From NCBI RefSeq assembly GCF_000526935.1, contig NZ_JAHA01000003.1:434001-498000 (forward strand): 64,000 nucleotides of DNA. Direction: 5' to 3'. Positions within the stretch are counted from its first letter, which is position 1. Every line of letters starts with the position of its first letter. The notes beneath the pieces are model-generated. The model made no database searches and was not told the DNA's origin. It was given only the letters and a program-made list of their open reading frames with translations. This stretch comes from Butyrivibrio sp. FCS014. GTDB lineage: Bacteria; Bacillota; Clostridia; Lachnospirales; Lachnospiraceae. A program made the position numbers and the translations under genes. Shown one piece after another: positions 24,784-34,436 of this stretch.

Positions 24784-27222
24784 ATGACTTATTTCACATG
24801 TTTTTTTCTGGATAATGAAAAAGATATTATTGTAAGCCTATATAAAAATCTGGACAAAATGTTCTATGTTCTGGAAACACCCAATCACGGCACAGGCAAT
24901 CTCATTAGAAACATTGCCAAGATCTGCCGCCAGAAGGCTTCCCAGGATGAGAACGGCAAACTCATAATCGTGGGTGAAGTTCCTTGCTTTATCGATGCCG
25001 CCAACGAAGAGAGCTATATCTTTTCCCTTGGCGGCACTGAGATTGCCTATATATATCCGGACGGAAGAGTCGATATGAAGGCGGGAATCCCTGCCATTGC
25101 AAAGACTTTAATGAGTCAGACCAAAGACTTTTCCCTTGATCCGGACAAGACCATATTCAAGACCCATGTCAAAAAAGATCTGAAATTCCGCGCGGATCTT
25201 CATACTCATATGAACGGAAATCTTCCCGGGGACATTCTGATCGCCCTTGGGATTTATCATCAGATAAGATACCCTCTTTATTACATCAAAAAACTGGACT
25301 TGAAACTCACTGAACAGCAGTGGCTTAAAATCTATGCCCAAAGGGAAAAGGTTGCAAGGCAGTTTGTATCCTCGGGCCTTACAGGGAAATACCTGGACAG
25401 AAGGATCAACGACAATACCTTTATAAACTTTGCCGACCTTATCCTCAATAACCTGGATAATGCAGAGATGAATATCGTCAAGATAAGAGGGTCACTGGCT
25501 GTAATAAAGGACGGACAGGCCGTGTTCACCAATCTTGAGAAGGTGTATCTGTATCGATATGTCTTTTGCAAGGGAATAGAAAGTGAGTCCAAAATAGAAC
25601 TTACAAACGTTGATCAGATTCCTGATGAGGATGTTAAAAAAGCTCTGAAGCAGATGCTTCGCGACAATGAGACTTTGGAGTACTCCTTTAATACGCTTTT
25701 CCAGGACAAGCTCCTTTGGATCGCCAGAAATTACAGAAAACAGGGTGTTTACTACGCGGAGATCAGTGACACGACCCTGGTAAAGAAGTACGAATCCATT
25801 GAGATGCTTCGCCAGGTCCATCAGGTAATGCCTGACATCTACAAGGAAACCGGCGTGATGATCAGGTTTCTTGCAGCCATGCGAAGGATTCCTTTAACTA
25901 TTGTAAAAGACGCTGTGACTCCCGAAAACTATCTTGAGCAGAACCTTGAGGTTCTAAAGGCCACGGCCCTTGACCCTTACGTTGCAGGCTGTGATTTTGT
26001 GGGTGAAGAGATAAATGACATCATTACCTTAAAGCCCGCCTTTAAGGAGATTGTAAAGATTGCCGCCGATGACCCGAGTTTTGTTATAAGGGTTCACGCA
26101 GGAGAAAACGACTCTCAGAAAGACAACATTGCCCACAGTATATCCTGTGTAAAAGACTCACTGGCACCCGGACAGCCCATGCCAAAGATGAGGCTTGGCC
26201 ACGGACTTTATACCTACAGCCCTTCCTCAGGCAAGGGAAAAGAGGTATTAAAGCAGCTCAAGGAAAACAATGTGGTACTGGAGTTCCAGATAACCAGCAA
26301 TGTGCGCCTCAATAACCTTAATTCTCTTGATAATCATCCCCTTAAGGCCTATATAAAGCAGGGAATAAGATGTGTTCAGGGAACCGACGGCGCTGCGCTT
26401 TACGGAACCTCATCCATCGATGAACAGCTTTCCCTGGAAAAGATGCTGGGACTATCGGAAGCTGAGTTTAAGCTGATGAAGGAAGCCGAGAGCCAGATAA
26501 TAGAAGAGGGTCAGAAATCCTACTCGGATAAAAAAGCAAAGTTTGAAAAGCTTATAGGAGACGGAACCATAGAGGAAGCTCTTCTTAAGAAGATGACCAC
26601 GGTTAAGATTGCAAGGGCCATAAAGAGGGAAGATAAGCTTGATGCCAATACTGAGCTTAAGGATATGATAAGCGAGATATCCTGGGACCGTTACCCGATA
26701 GTACTTCTGGGAGGCAGCTTTAATACGGAGAAAAGAGCTACCAGAGTAAGCCCAGCCGGTGCAAAGCAGCTTGAGGATCTCATGGAATTTTTAAATCCCG
26801 AGGAAGTGTGCTTTGTTATAGGGCATAAGCTCTCCGGATATGAGAAGTATATTGTTGAGCATAACAAAAAGGAATTCAGGATCTATGCGGTTGTACCGTC
26901 CCTCATAACCAGAGCCGAGGCCGACAAGCTGAAAAAAGCAAGAGTGCTTATAAGGGTATCTACGGAGTCCCAGGGAATGGGAATATATAAGAGCTTTAAC
27001 TATGAGATATTTGAGCGAAGGCCATCTGCGGTTATCGCCTTCGACGGAAACAGCGCCGCTGCAAATCTTATACAGGAAGCCAAAAACGGCAAGGGCCGCT
27101 CAGGCATCTTTGTATGGAATCAGTCAAAGACTTTGCAGCAAAAGGCCAAATCACTTCAGGGCTATGTAAATACCTTTGATGCGGAGAATTCTCTGGTGTC
27201 CATAATCAAGAAGCTTATCTGA
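24784..27222 (+). CDS. adenosine-deaminase-like metallohydrolase fused to a SLOG-like Rossmann domain
   Basis: 812 residues from ATG 24784. Residues 1-130 are an unrecognised N-terminal region. The central part is an ADA/AMP-deaminase-type TIM barrel: H140-x-H142 (ADLHTHMNGNL), H438-A-G-E441 with the catalytic glutamate, RLGH473G, and D535 in GTDGAALYG. The usual second aspartate of the TDDP motif is glycine here. Residues about 635-812 form an alpha/beta domain with GGSFNTE, IGHKLSGYEKYIV, AVVPSLIT and SAAANLIQ, which resembles SLOG/LOG nucleotide-binding folds. Substrate and role are unknown. The tight link to dut suggests a nucleotide-related job. Confidence 0.78.
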   Translation: MTYFTCFFLDNEKDIIVSLYKNLDKMFYVLETPNHGTGNLIRNIAKICRQKASQDENGKLIIVGEVPCFIDAANEESYIFSLGGTEIAYIYPDGRVDMKAGIPAIAKTLMSQTKDFSLDPDKTIFKTHVKKDLKFRADLHTHMNGNLPGDILIALGIYHQIRYPLYYIKKLDLKLTEQQWLKIYAQREKVARQFVSSGLTGKYLDRRINDNTFINFADLILNNLDNAEMNIVKIRGSLAVIKDGQAVFTNLEKVYLYRYVFCKGIESESKIELTNVDQIPDEDVKKALKQMLRDNETLEYSFNTLFQDKLLWIARNYRKQGVYYAEISDTTLVKKYESIEMLRQVHQVMPDIYKETGVMIRFLAAMRRIPLTIVKDAVTPENYLEQNLEVLKATALDPYVAGCDFVGEEINDIITLKPAFKEIVKIAADDPSFVIRVHAGENDSQKDNIAHSISCVKDSLAPGQPMPKMRLGHGLYTYSPSSGKGKEVLKQLKENNVVLEFQITSNVRLNNLNSLDNHPLKAYIKQGIRCVQGTDGAALYGTSSIDEQLSLEKMLGLSEAEFKLMKEAESQIIEEGQKSYSDKKAKFEKLIGDGTIEEALLKKMTTVKIARAIKREDKLDANTELKDMISEISWDRYPIVLLGGSFNTEKRATRVSPAGAKQLEDLMEFLNPEEVCFVIGHKLSGYEKYIVEHNKKEFRIYAVVPSLITRAEADKLKKARVLIRVSTESQGMGIYKSFNYEIFERRPSAVIAFDGNSAAANLIQEAKNGKGRSGIFVWNQSKTLQQKAKSLQGYVNTFDAENSLVSIIKKLI

Positions 27223-27227
27223 TTTAC

Positions 27228-27255
27228 TTGTCTTTTTTGATTATTGTGCTAGAAT
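27228..27255 (+). promoter_or_regulatory. promoter of gltX
   Basis: TTGTCT (27228-27233), a 16-bp spacer and TAGAAT (27250-27255) with a TG two bases before the -10 (extended -10). A weak CCCTT/AAGGG hairpin follows in the leader. Confidence 0.55.
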
Positions 27256-27324
27256 ATCAATGGCCCTTCAGCGATGTCTGCAAGGGTCAAAATTTTCATT
27301 TTTTTAAAGAAACGGAGACCGAAA

Positions 27325-28788
27325 ATGGTTAAGATTCGTACCAGATATGCGCCTTCACCTACAGGACGCATGCATGTGGGAAACTTGAGAACAGCGCTTT
27401 ATGCTTACCTTATTTCCAAGCATGAAGGCGGTGACTATATCCTCAGAATCGAGGACACAGACCAGGAAAGATATGTGGAGGGTGCCACAGAGATCATCTA
27501 CAAGACTCTTAAGGACACAGGACTGATCCACGATGAAGGTCCTGATATCGGCGGACCTGTCGGACCTTATGTACAGAGCGAGAGACAGAAGGCCGGCATC
27601 TATATGCAGTATGCAAAAGAGCTTATCGATAAGGGCGAGGCATATTACTGCTTCTGTGATGAGGAGAGACTTAAGACTCTGGTCCAGAAGATCGAGGTTG
27701 ACGGAGAAGTTAAGGAGATCAGTGTATATGACAAGCACTGCCTCCATCTTTCCAAGGAAGAGGTTGAGAAGAACCTTGCTGAGGGCAAGCCTTTTGTAAT
27801 CAGACAGAATAACCCCACAGAGGGAACAACAACATTCCATGACGAGCTTTACGGAGATGTAAGCGTTGAGAACAAGGAACTGGACGACATGATCCTTATC
27901 AAGTCCGACGGATATCCCACTTACAACTTTGCCAACGTTGTGGATGATCACCTTATGGGAATCACACATGTTGTAAGAGGTAATGAGTACATTTCCTCAT
28001 CACCCAAGTACAACAGACTTTATGATGCCTTCGGATGGGAGGTACCCAAGTACATCCATTGTCCTCTTATCACAGATGAGGAGCATCATAAGCTCTCCAA
28101 GAGATCAGGACATTCATCCTTTGAGGATCTTATCGAGCAGGGATTTGTAGCTGAGGCAGTTGTTAACTTTGTAGCACTTCTTGGCTGGTCTCCCGAGGAT
28201 AACAGCGAGATCATGAGCCTTCAGGATCTTATCGAGAAGTTTGATTACAGACGTATCAATAAGAGCCCTGCGGTATTTGACTTCACCAAGCTCAAATGGA
28301 TGAACGGCGAGTACTTAAAGAAGATGGACGAGGATGTCTTCTTTGAGCAGGCACGTTCTTACCTTGAGAAGGCTATCAAGAAGCCTCTTGACCTTAAGAA
28401 GATCTCCAACATGGTTAAGACCAGGATTGAGATCTGGCCTGATATCGAGCCCATGGTTGACTTCTTTGATGAGCTTCCCGAATATGACACAGCCATCTAT
28501 GCTCACAAAAAGATGAAGACAGACAAAGAGTCTTCCCTTAAGGTTCTTAAGGAAGTTCTTCCTCTTCTTGAAGCACACGAGGATTATACAAACGATGCCC
28601 TTTATGCAGCTCTTTCAGAGTTTATCAAGGAGCATGAGTACAAGAACGGATATGTTCTCTGGCCTGTAAGAATTGCCGTTTCCGGCAAGGAGATGACTCC
28701 CTGCGGAGCAACAGAGCTCATGGAAGTCATCGGCAAGGAAGAGACAATAAAGAGAATCAAAAAAGGAATTGAATTACTTGAACAATAA
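27325..28788 (+). CDS. gltX: glutamyl-tRNA synthetase
   Basis: Class I aminoacyl-tRNA synthetase charging tRNA-Glu. The HIGH-type motif is [17 protein letters not shown] at the N-terminus and the KMSKS-type motif is [20 protein letters not shown] lies in the catalytic insertion. 487 residues. The start is ATG 27325 behind GGAG; the longer frame from 27274 adds a non-conserved basic stretch and is rejected. It is transcribed from its own promoter and runs 20 bp into the helicase gene. Confidence 0.95.
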   Translation: MVKIRTRYAPSPTGRMHVGNLRTALYAYLISKHEGGDYILRIEDTDQERYVEGATEIIYKTLKDTGLIHDEGPDIGGPVGPYVQSERQKAGIYMQYAKELIDKGEAYYCFCDEERLKTLVQKIEVDGEVKEISVYDKHCLHLSKEEVEKNLAEGKPFVIRQNNPTEGTTTFHDELYGDVSVENKELDDMILIKSDGYPTYNFANVVDDHLMGITHVVRGNEYISSSPKYNRLYDAFGWEVPKYIHCPLITDEEHHKLSKRSGHSSFEDLIEQGFVAEAVVNFVALLGWSPEDNSEIMSLQDLIEKFDYRRINKSPAVFDFTKLKWMNGEYLKKMDEDVFFEQARSYLEKAIKKPLDLKKISNMVKTRIEIWPDIEPMVDFFDELPEYDTAIYAHKKMKTDKESSLKVLKEVLPLLEAHEDYTNDALYAALSEFIKEHEYKNGYVLWPVRIAVSGKEMTPCGATELMEVIGKEETIKRIKKGIELLEQ

Positions 28789-30706
28789 CAGCTTAAATGC
28801 GGCGCAGCTGCAGGCTGTATGCCACACCAAAGGCCCTGCCATGATACTGGCGGGGCCGGGCAGTGGCAAAACCTTCGTTATAGTGCGTCGCCTTCAATAT
28901 CTGATCGAGGAATACGGAGCGGATCCTTCCTCTATCCTCGTCATTACCTTTACCAAAGCTGCTGCCATAGAGATGCAGTACCGTTTCATAAAACTTACGG
29001 ATAGTTCTTATCCTGAAGTGTCTTTTGGAACATTTCACTCTGTCTTTTACCGCATTATCAAAGATTCTTCCGGCGGTGGAAATTCACAAATAGAAATAGC
29101 AACTGAAAAGATAAAATACGAGATCATCAGGGATGTGATGGCTTTTTTGCTGCGTCAAAAAACAATGGGCAAGGAAGAATACGAAAATGCCCTTGAGCAG
29201 ATCCCGGAGATTCTTTCTGAAATCTCAAGACTTAAAAACATGGGCTATGACCCTTGCGATTGCAATGAGGGCGTACCCCTTCGGCATTGCTTCAAGGAAG
29301 TATTTGAGGGTTATAACAAAAAGCTTGTTGAATTCGGAAAGATAGATTTTGATGATATGATCGCAAGATGCCATGACCTTCTTGTAAACAACAGAAGTAT
29401 TCTTGAAAAGTGGCAAAAGAGATTTGAATATATTCTCATCGATGAATACCAGGACATCAACAGGATGCAATACAAGGTGGTAAGACTTCTTTCGGGAGAC
29501 AGGAATAACCTATTTGTTGTGGGAGATGACGATCAGTCCATATACGGATTCAGGGGCTCTGACCCGTCCATAATGCTGGGCTTTGATAAGGAATTTCCCG
29601 GGCAGGAGCCTATTGTAGTTAACCTTAATATGAACTACCGCTGCGGAAAAGAGATAATAAATGCCGCGCTTCCTGTGATAGAGGCGAACACCTTAAGGTA
29701 TAAGAAGCAGCTTACAGCAGCAGACAGTAACGGCCCGGGAAAAGTCATTGCAAGAAGGTATGAAAGCAAGGATACACAAAATCTGCAAATAGTTGATTTT
29801 CTAAAAAAGCATATGGATGAACTTGACCGTATAGCGATTCTTTACAGAACGAATTCTGAAGCGAAAGCTCTTTCGCAGATACTCATATCAAATAAAATCC
29901 CTACTAATCTTGACGAAGAAAGCAAAGCCCTTTTTGAAGAGCCATGCGTAGTGCTTTGCGGAGCCTATATTTCTTTTGCCTGTGACGGGAAAAAGAGAGG
30001 AGATTTCTACAGGATAATGAATCAGCCAATGCGTTACATTACAAGAGACTGCGCAAGAGGCGAGACTGTTAGGCAAAAGGAGATTGTCGATTATTATAAG
30101 GGGAATTCTGCTAGGATAAATACCGTCAAAAAATTCTTCAGGGAAATCAACATGCTGGAGCATTTAAGACCTGCCCTGGCGGTTAGATTCATAAGAAAGA
30201 GCATTGGGATCGATAAGCTGTTTCCGGGGAAAACTGAGGTTTTGGATGAGTTCCAGAAAAAGGCTGCTGAATTTGATGATATGAGGATGTTTATTGCCTG
30301 GATGGAAGGTGAGAAGGAGAAGCTTTCTGAAAGAGGTTTTGAAAAGAAGAATAATAAGATGAGTGGCAAAAGAATTAAGCTTCTTACCATGCACGGATCA
30401 AAGGGACTGGAGTTTGATATAGTGTGGCTTCCGGATCTTAATGAGGGAATCATTCCTGCAAGAAGCGCAGTGACTCTGTCGGAGATAGAAGAAGAGCGCC
30501 GGATGCTCTACGTAGCCATGACAAGAGCAAAACAGGCGCTCATAATGAGTTATGTTACAGGGACAAAGGAAAGTCCCATGATGCCCACAAGGTTCCTTCG
30601 TCCAATAAAAGAGCTGTGGGATAAAAACTACGGTAAAAATCAGACCTCTTCGGAACCTTCTTCAGGAAGTTCTACAAGCTCATCGAACTCTGCATCGTCA
30701 AGATAG
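28769..30706 (+). CDS. UvrD/PcrA-family superfamily 1 DNA helicase
   Basis: ATP-dependent 3'-5' helicase fold: Walker [11 protein letters not shown], motif Ia [11 protein letters not shown], Walker [13 protein letters not shown], motif [19 protein letters not shown], motif [13 protein letters not shown], motif [16 protein letters not shown]. At 645 residues it is shorter than PcrA or UvrD (about 720-750) and lacks their C-terminal extension. The start is TTG (28769), inside gltX, behind AAAAAGG; TTG 28778 is an alternative. The Ser-rich tail [15 protein letters not shown] is encoded opposite the end of the convergent DUF1292 gene. Confidence 0.88.
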   Translation: MNYLNNNSLNAAQLQAVCHTKGPAMILAGPGSGKTFVIVRRLQYLIEEYGADPSSILVITFTKAAAIEMQYRFIKLTDSSYPEVSFGTFHSVFYRIIKDSSGGGNSQIEIATEKIKYEIIRDVMAFLLRQKTMGKEEYENALEQIPEILSEISRLKNMGYDPCDCNEGVPLRHCFKEVFEGYNKKLVEFGKIDFDDMIARCHDLLVNNRSILEKWQKRFEYILIDEYQDINRMQYKVVRLLSGDRNNLFVVGDDDQSIYGFRGSDPSIMLGFDKEFPGQEPIVVNLNMNYRCGKEIINAALPVIEANTLRYKKQLTAADSNGPGKVIARRYESKDTQNLQIVDFLKKHMDELDRIAILYRTNSEAKALSQILISNKIPTNLDEESKALFEEPCVVLCGAYISFACDGKKRGDFYRIMNQPMRYITRDCARGETVRQKEIVDYYKGNSARINTVKKFFREINMLEHLRPALAVRFIRKSIGIDKLFPGKTEVLDEFQKKAAEFDDMRMFIAWMEGEKEKLSERGFEKKNNKMSGKRIKLLTMHGSKGLEFDIVWLPDLNEGIIPARSAVTLSEIEEERRMLYVAMTRAKQALIMSYVTGTKESPMMPTRFLRPIKELWDKNYGKNQTSSEPSSGSSTSSSNSASSR

Positions 30707-30999
30707 AGATCGAAAGCCTCGGCAACTTTCTCATATTCATCATCTTCAGAAATGTATCCAAGTTCCGGATCTTCTTTCTGATTCTCCCAGATGAATTCGT
30801 AAAACCATACATTTCCGTCATTGTTCTGTCCGTTTTCGTCAAGAGGGAGCAGAACTATGTAATCTTTGGATTCCACGGTAAGAACTATCATGGGAGCGCA
30901 GCTTATAAGCTTTCCGTCGTCAAGTTCAATATCGACAGTGCCCTGGTCCCCATTTTCTATTCTGGTGTTCATTTCTATGGCATTCTTGGAAAATTCCAT
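30640..30999 (-). CDS. DUF1292 family protein
   Basis: 119-residue acidic protein with the DUF1292 pattern (VDIELDDGKLISCAPMIVL, YIVLLPLDE, then YISEDDEYEKVAEAF). The family is widespread in Firmicutes and has no known function. On the minus strand AAGGAGG lies five bases before the ATG. Its 3' end overlaps the helicase gene tail-to-tail by 67 bp. It is normally found near the Holliday junction resolvase gene yqgF, which is not in this window. Confidence 0.85.
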   Translation of the reverse strand: MEFSKNAIEMNTRIENGDQGTVDIELDDGKLISCAPMIVLTVESKDYIVLLPLDENGQNNDGNVWFYEFIWENQKEDPELGYISEDDEYEKVAEAFDLYLDDAEFDELVELPEEGSEEV

Positions 31000-31044
31000 A
31001 CCGTCCTCCTTAAAGTCAAGTATTTATGATTGATTCATGGATTC

Positions 31045-31053
31045 ATTATAGCA
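31045..31053 (-). promoter_or_regulatory. extended -10 promoter of the DUF1292 gene
   Basis: Minus-strand TG-C-TATAAT with perfect -10, about 46 bp upstream of the DUF1292 start; no good -35. Confidence 0.55.
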
Positions 31054-31095
31054 CAAATGCAATGAATAGGGGAGTTTTCGGGATTCAATGAAAAT

Positions 31096-31107
31096 TAAAA
31101 CGTTTTA
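31096..31107. promoter_or_regulatory. palindrome TAAAACGTTTTA (possible operator 1)
   Basis: A perfect 12-bp palindrome. Its core AAAACGTTTT recurs at 31217-31226, with centres 120 bp apart. LacI-family repressors often bind central-CG palindromes of this type. Confidence 0.4.
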
Positions 31108-31169
31108 GTGCAATGATAAAATTAAATTGCGAACAAATTGTGCATTATACACAAATCGAAATTTGAATA

Positions 31170-31198
31170 TTGTAAAAAATGAATTATCGTGATAATAT
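31170..31198 (+). promoter_or_regulatory. promoter candidate of the wall protein gene
   Basis: TTGTAA (31170-31175), a 17-bp spacer and TAATAT (31193-31198). A short palindrome, ATTATC-GT-GATAAT (31183-31196), overlaps the -10. The site lies between the two AAAACGTTTT palindromes. Confidence 0.45.
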
Positions 31199-31213
31199 TT
31201 CAAAGTCGTTAGC

Positions 31214-31229
31214 ATAAAAACGTTTTTAT
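31214..31229. promoter_or_regulatory. palindrome ATAAAAACGTTTTTAT (possible operator 2)
   Basis: Perfect 16-bp palindrome downstream of the promoter candidate and about 20 bp before the start codon, sharing its 10-bp core with the palindrome at 31096-31107. Confidence 0.45.
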
Positions 31230-31250
31230 TTTTCTGAGAGGTATTTTTCC

Positions 31251-34043
31251 ATGAGTATTAAAAGCAATAAAAAGAAAGAGAATTTAATCATTAAAACAGT
31301 CAGGATGGCTTTGACATTCACACTTCTTTTCAGTGTGGCAGCCAATCAGGGAAATATGGTTGCATATGCACAGGCACCTGAAGCTGCCTACTTTATCAGC
31401 GAAGCAGAATCCGATCAGGAAACAACTAAGAATGAAGAAACGGCTGATGACAAAAAGGCTGATGAAACAGATAAAGAAGACAAAACATCTGATGATAAGA
31501 AAAACCATGAGACAGACAAGGATAATGTGAATTCATCAGATGATAAGAATGACAAAAATGATGATGCGGATTCTGACGATACAGATGAGGCAGATGATAC
31601 AGATACAGATGCAGATGAAAATGCAGATAAGAATACAGATACAGAAGACGAAGTCTTAAAGAATGATCTTAAGAAAGATGCAGTAAAGCTGTTTGAGGCC
31701 GGTGAGAACACTCTCTATGTTTCTTCAGAGCAGAACATCAAAGAAGGTGATGAGACTATCCTTGGACTCAGGGATGCGTTAAGAAACGCTGCTGAGAGTA
31801 TCACATTGTCAGAAGATATCACAATTTCCCACGGATATATCATTGTCGGCGAGAGTGCCGGTGAAGGTGATCATAACATTGTACTTGATCTTAACGGTCA
31901 TACCATCACAGTAGAACACGGTACTGCAACTTTTGCGGTAAACAATGGAAATACTATTACCGTAAAGAACGGAAACATTGTGGGTGCCCAGACGACAGAG
32001 AAACCCAGACCTGTATTTGAGTGCAACAGCGGATCAACAGTGATCATTGATTCTGTAAAAGTTGAAAAAGTAAGAAACGCCGTAGAAGCAAACAATGCAT
32101 CTCTTACAATCAAGGACTGCACCTTTGATGGCAACTCATCCTCCGGTGACGGCGGAGCCATGAATATCAGAAAGACAGATTTCAAGGCTGAAGGAAATAA
32201 TCTTTTTGTAAATAACCATGCAAATGGACAGGGTGGAGCCGTCCAGTTTACCGATATGGGAACTTTCACTCTGGAAAACATGACCTTTAAGAACAATTCT
32301 TCAGGTTCCGAAGGCTGGGGAAGCGGTGGCGGAGCAGTTAAAGTCTCCGGCGAGAGCAATATGACCATCGATAAAGGTGTAGTATTTGAGAACAATTTCG
32401 CAAACGGAAGCGGCGGAGCTGTTCTGTTTGGCGGAAAAGAGCTTGTTATAAACGGAACCTTTAAGGGAAATATTGCCCAGCATCATGAGGGCGGAGCTGT
32501 TTCAATAATCGGAAACGGATGGGAAAACGGAAACCTTGCATCAATAGAGGGCGGTCTTTTTGAAGACAATATGTCCGGATACGATAAAGACGGCAATCCC
32601 GATCCTTCTTACGTTGACTGGGGCGGAGGAGCTATTTTTGTTTCGGATTCTTCAACTCTTAATGTTCCTGCAGATGTGCTTATTACAGGCAACCATTCAG
32701 GCGGCTTTGGAGGCGGTCTTGCAGGATGCTCCACAGGAAGAGTCTTTGTATTTGGCGATGAGAACAGTAGCGCAATGATCTTCAACAATCAGGGCGGAGA
32801 TCCCGAAGATATCCATCTTTCCGGCAACGGCTCCTACAAACATGAAGATCATGAGTATGCAGCTTCAAATGAGACCTTTATGAGCAGCGGATACGATGAT
32901 TATTTCTGTGCTCTTAACAGTGTTGTTTCAAAGAATGTATTTGGAGATGCTGCTGTAACAGGCTCTGTTGATCAAAAAAAAGTATCTTCTGATGATAAAT
33001 TGTATGTTGCAAGCTACGTAACAGGTATCACAGCAAGCCTTGATAACGGACAGGCTCCTTCATCAGCTTCTATAGTTATCAGAAACAATACTTCATATAC
33101 TCATGGCGGCGGAATTCTCTGCAACGGATATATTGTTATGGGAAATCCAGGATCTGAGAAGCTTTCTGTTGGAAAGTCACTGGAAGTAGACGCATCAAAA
33201 GAGCTGCTTGATAAAGAGGGAACAAAGGTGTCATCTCTTGAGGGACATGAATATACCTTTACAATCAAGGATGAGGAAGGCAATACCGTACTTACCGGAA
33301 CCAACGATGAGAATGGAAAAGTAGATTTCGGCGGAAGACTTTCCTTTGATCAGACCAACTATAAAGAGAATGGAGTTTATAAGTATTATCTGACTGAGGG
33401 TGAGGTTCCCCAGGGAGATAATGTTGATGGTGTTCCTGTTGAAAAGGACAAATCCGTAATCAGGATCGAAGTTTCAGTTGTAAAGAATGAAACTACTCAG
33501 AATGTAGGTGGAATTGACTTTGCTACGGATAAATATGAAATATCGGGAATTCAGGTTTACAGAGTTTTTGAAGATGGAAGTGAAGAACTTATAGAGAGCA
33601 GCTTCACTGCCAACGACGAGATGTATGCAGATAAGCTTGATCTGTCTGTTTCCGGAGCAACCTTTACAAATAAAACTCATGAAGACCCGGAGGAGCCCAA
33701 AGACCCTGAGACTCCTGAGGATACCAAAGATTCTGAAACTCCCGAGGATCCCCAAACACCTGAAGATCCCAAAACTCCTGAGAATCCTAAAACTCCGGAG
33801 ACTCCAAGGACTCCCGAGACTCCTTCAAATCCCGAAGAGCCTGATGTTCCAGAGGTACCTGATCTATTCCAGGTATTTGGCGCAAGAAGAGAGTATGTAG
33901 ATTCTCTTGAAAGCCCTGCGGTTCTCGGCGCCAGAAGAGCGGCAACTTCCGATGAAGCACAAAGCGGAAGACTTCTTGTGATCGCAGTTTTCGCCTTTGC
34001 CTTTATGATGCTTCTTCGCGCAGGCAAAAAAACAAAGTCTTGA
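31251..34043 (+). CDS. secreted, wall-associated beta-helix protein with Spy0128-type isopeptide domain
   Basis: 930 residues. A signal peptide (residues 1-41, hydrophobic core ALTFTLLFSVAAN, cleavage after YAQA) leads into a low-complexity Asp/Thr/Lys-rich region (about 50-130). Then comes a right-handed beta-helix region with repeated GGAV/GGAM turns (about 150-560), a pilin isopeptide-linkage domain (about 640-800: HEYTFTIKDEEGN, YYLTEGEVPQ, ATFTNK), a Pro/Glu/Thr wall-spanning repeat (TPEDPKTPENPKTPETP), and a C-terminal VLGARR motif, membrane helix and basic tail. There is no LPxTG. It is probably an adhesin or surface scaffold. Confidence 0.85.
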   Translation: MSIKSNKKKENLIIKTVRMALTFTLLFSVAANQGNMVAYAQAPEAAYFISEAESDQETTKNEETADDKKADETDKEDKTSDDKKNHETDKDNVNSSDDKNDKNDDADSDDTDEADDTDTDADENADKNTDTEDEVLKNDLKKDAVKLFEAGENTLYVSSEQNIKEGDETILGLRDALRNAAESITLSEDITISHGYIIVGESAGEGDHNIVLDLNGHTITVEHGTATFAVNNGNTITVKNGNIVGAQTTEKPRPVFECNSGSTVIIDSVKVEKVRNAVEANNASLTIKDCTFDGNSSSGDGGAMNIRKTDFKAEGNNLFVNNHANGQGGAVQFTDMGTFTLENMTFKNNSSGSEGWGSGGGAVKVSGESNMTIDKGVVFENNFANGSGGAVLFGGKELVINGTFKGNIAQHHEGGAVSIIGNGWENGNLASIEGGLFEDNMSGYDKDGNPDPSYVDWGGGAIFVSDSSTLNVPADVLITGNHSGGFGGGLAGCSTGRVFVFGDENSSAMIFNNQGGDPEDIHLSGNGSYKHEDHEYAASNETFMSSGYDDYFCALNSVVSKNVFGDAAVTGSVDQKKVSSDDKLYVASYVTGITASLDNGQAPSSASIVIRNNTSYTHGGGILCNGYIVMGNPGSEKLSVGKSLEVDASKELLDKEGTKVSSLEGHEYTFTIKDEEGNTVLTGTNDENGKVDFGGRLSFDQTNYKENGVYKYYLTEGEVPQGDNVDGVPVEKDKSVIRIEVSVVKNETTQNVGGIDFATDKYEISGIQVYRVFEDGSEELIESSFTANDEMYADKLDLSVSGATFTNKTHEDPEEPKDPETPEDTKDSETPEDPQTPEDPKTPENPKTPETPRTPETPSNPEEPDVPEVPDLFQVFGARREYVDSLESPAVLGARRAATSDEAQSGRLLVIAVFAFAFMMLLRAGKKTKS

Positions 34044-34134
34044 CGTTAACCAGGTTATCAATAATAAAAATTGCCGTAAAGAACACTAATTACATTTTTC
34101 ATGTATCTGATGCCTTAGTATCGGAGGATGAAAG

Positions 34135-34254
34135 ATGAGAAAAGAGCAATATGGTAATCATATTATGGAGACAGGCTCAATAATCGGGCCTGTCTTTTCT
34201 TTGTCTTTGGATTATCATGTCCGGTACAGACTGGCCTGCAGATCGCGTAATTAA
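34135..34254 (+). CDS. possible small protein, 39 residues
   Basis: ATG seven bases after GGAGG, reading MRKEQYGNHIMETGSIIGPV and ending at TAA 34252-34254. The terminator-like hairpin at 34170-34199 lies inside it, which argues against a functional gene. It may be a remnant or chance frame. Confidence 0.15.
   Translation: MRKEQYGNHIMETGSIIGPVFSLSLDYHVRYRLACRSRN
34170..34199 (+). terminator. terminator candidate after the wall protein gene
   Basis: GACAGGCT pairs with GGCCTGTC (one G-U) across a ~9-nt loop, followed by TTTTCTTT, 127 bp after the wall protein stop codon. Confidence 0.55.
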
Positions 34255-34337
34255 ATATGTGGGAGGAATTATATGACTGCGTAATTTAGATATGCAAGGC
34301 GAATATACAAGATTACGATGCTTTCTGCAAGGGGGTT

Positions 34338-34372
34338 CCGACGCAATTGTCTGTAGTGAGGCTTTGCGTCGG
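34338..34372. repeat. 35-nt palindromic repeat, copy 1
   Basis: CCGACGCAA and TTGCGTCGG (perfect 9-bp arms) separated by 17 nt. The same arms with a 17-nt spacer recur at 36099-36133, on the other side of the insertion sequence. Confidence 0.7.
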
Positions 34373-34436
34373 TTAAATTGACGAAATAACATGCGGATGA
34401 TGCAGAACGAAAACGGTATTGGTCAAGTCCTATATG

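Noticed and set aside
24784..27222. RADAR antiphage system
   Set aside because: An ADA-like protein is present, but no RdrA-type ATPase is adjacent and the neighbours are dut and gltX.
27259..27305. Hairpin in the gltX leader as an attenuator or T-box
   Set aside because: The CCCTT/AAGGG stem is short and interrupted, and no T-box sequence or specifier loop is visible.
27285..27305. CodY box upstream of gltX
   Set aside because: Only the left half (AATTTTC) matches; the right half is a T-run.
33700..33850. CRISPR-like repeat array in the wall protein gene
   Set aside because: The periodicity is a Pro/Glu/Thr codon repeat in frame with the protein, without spacers.
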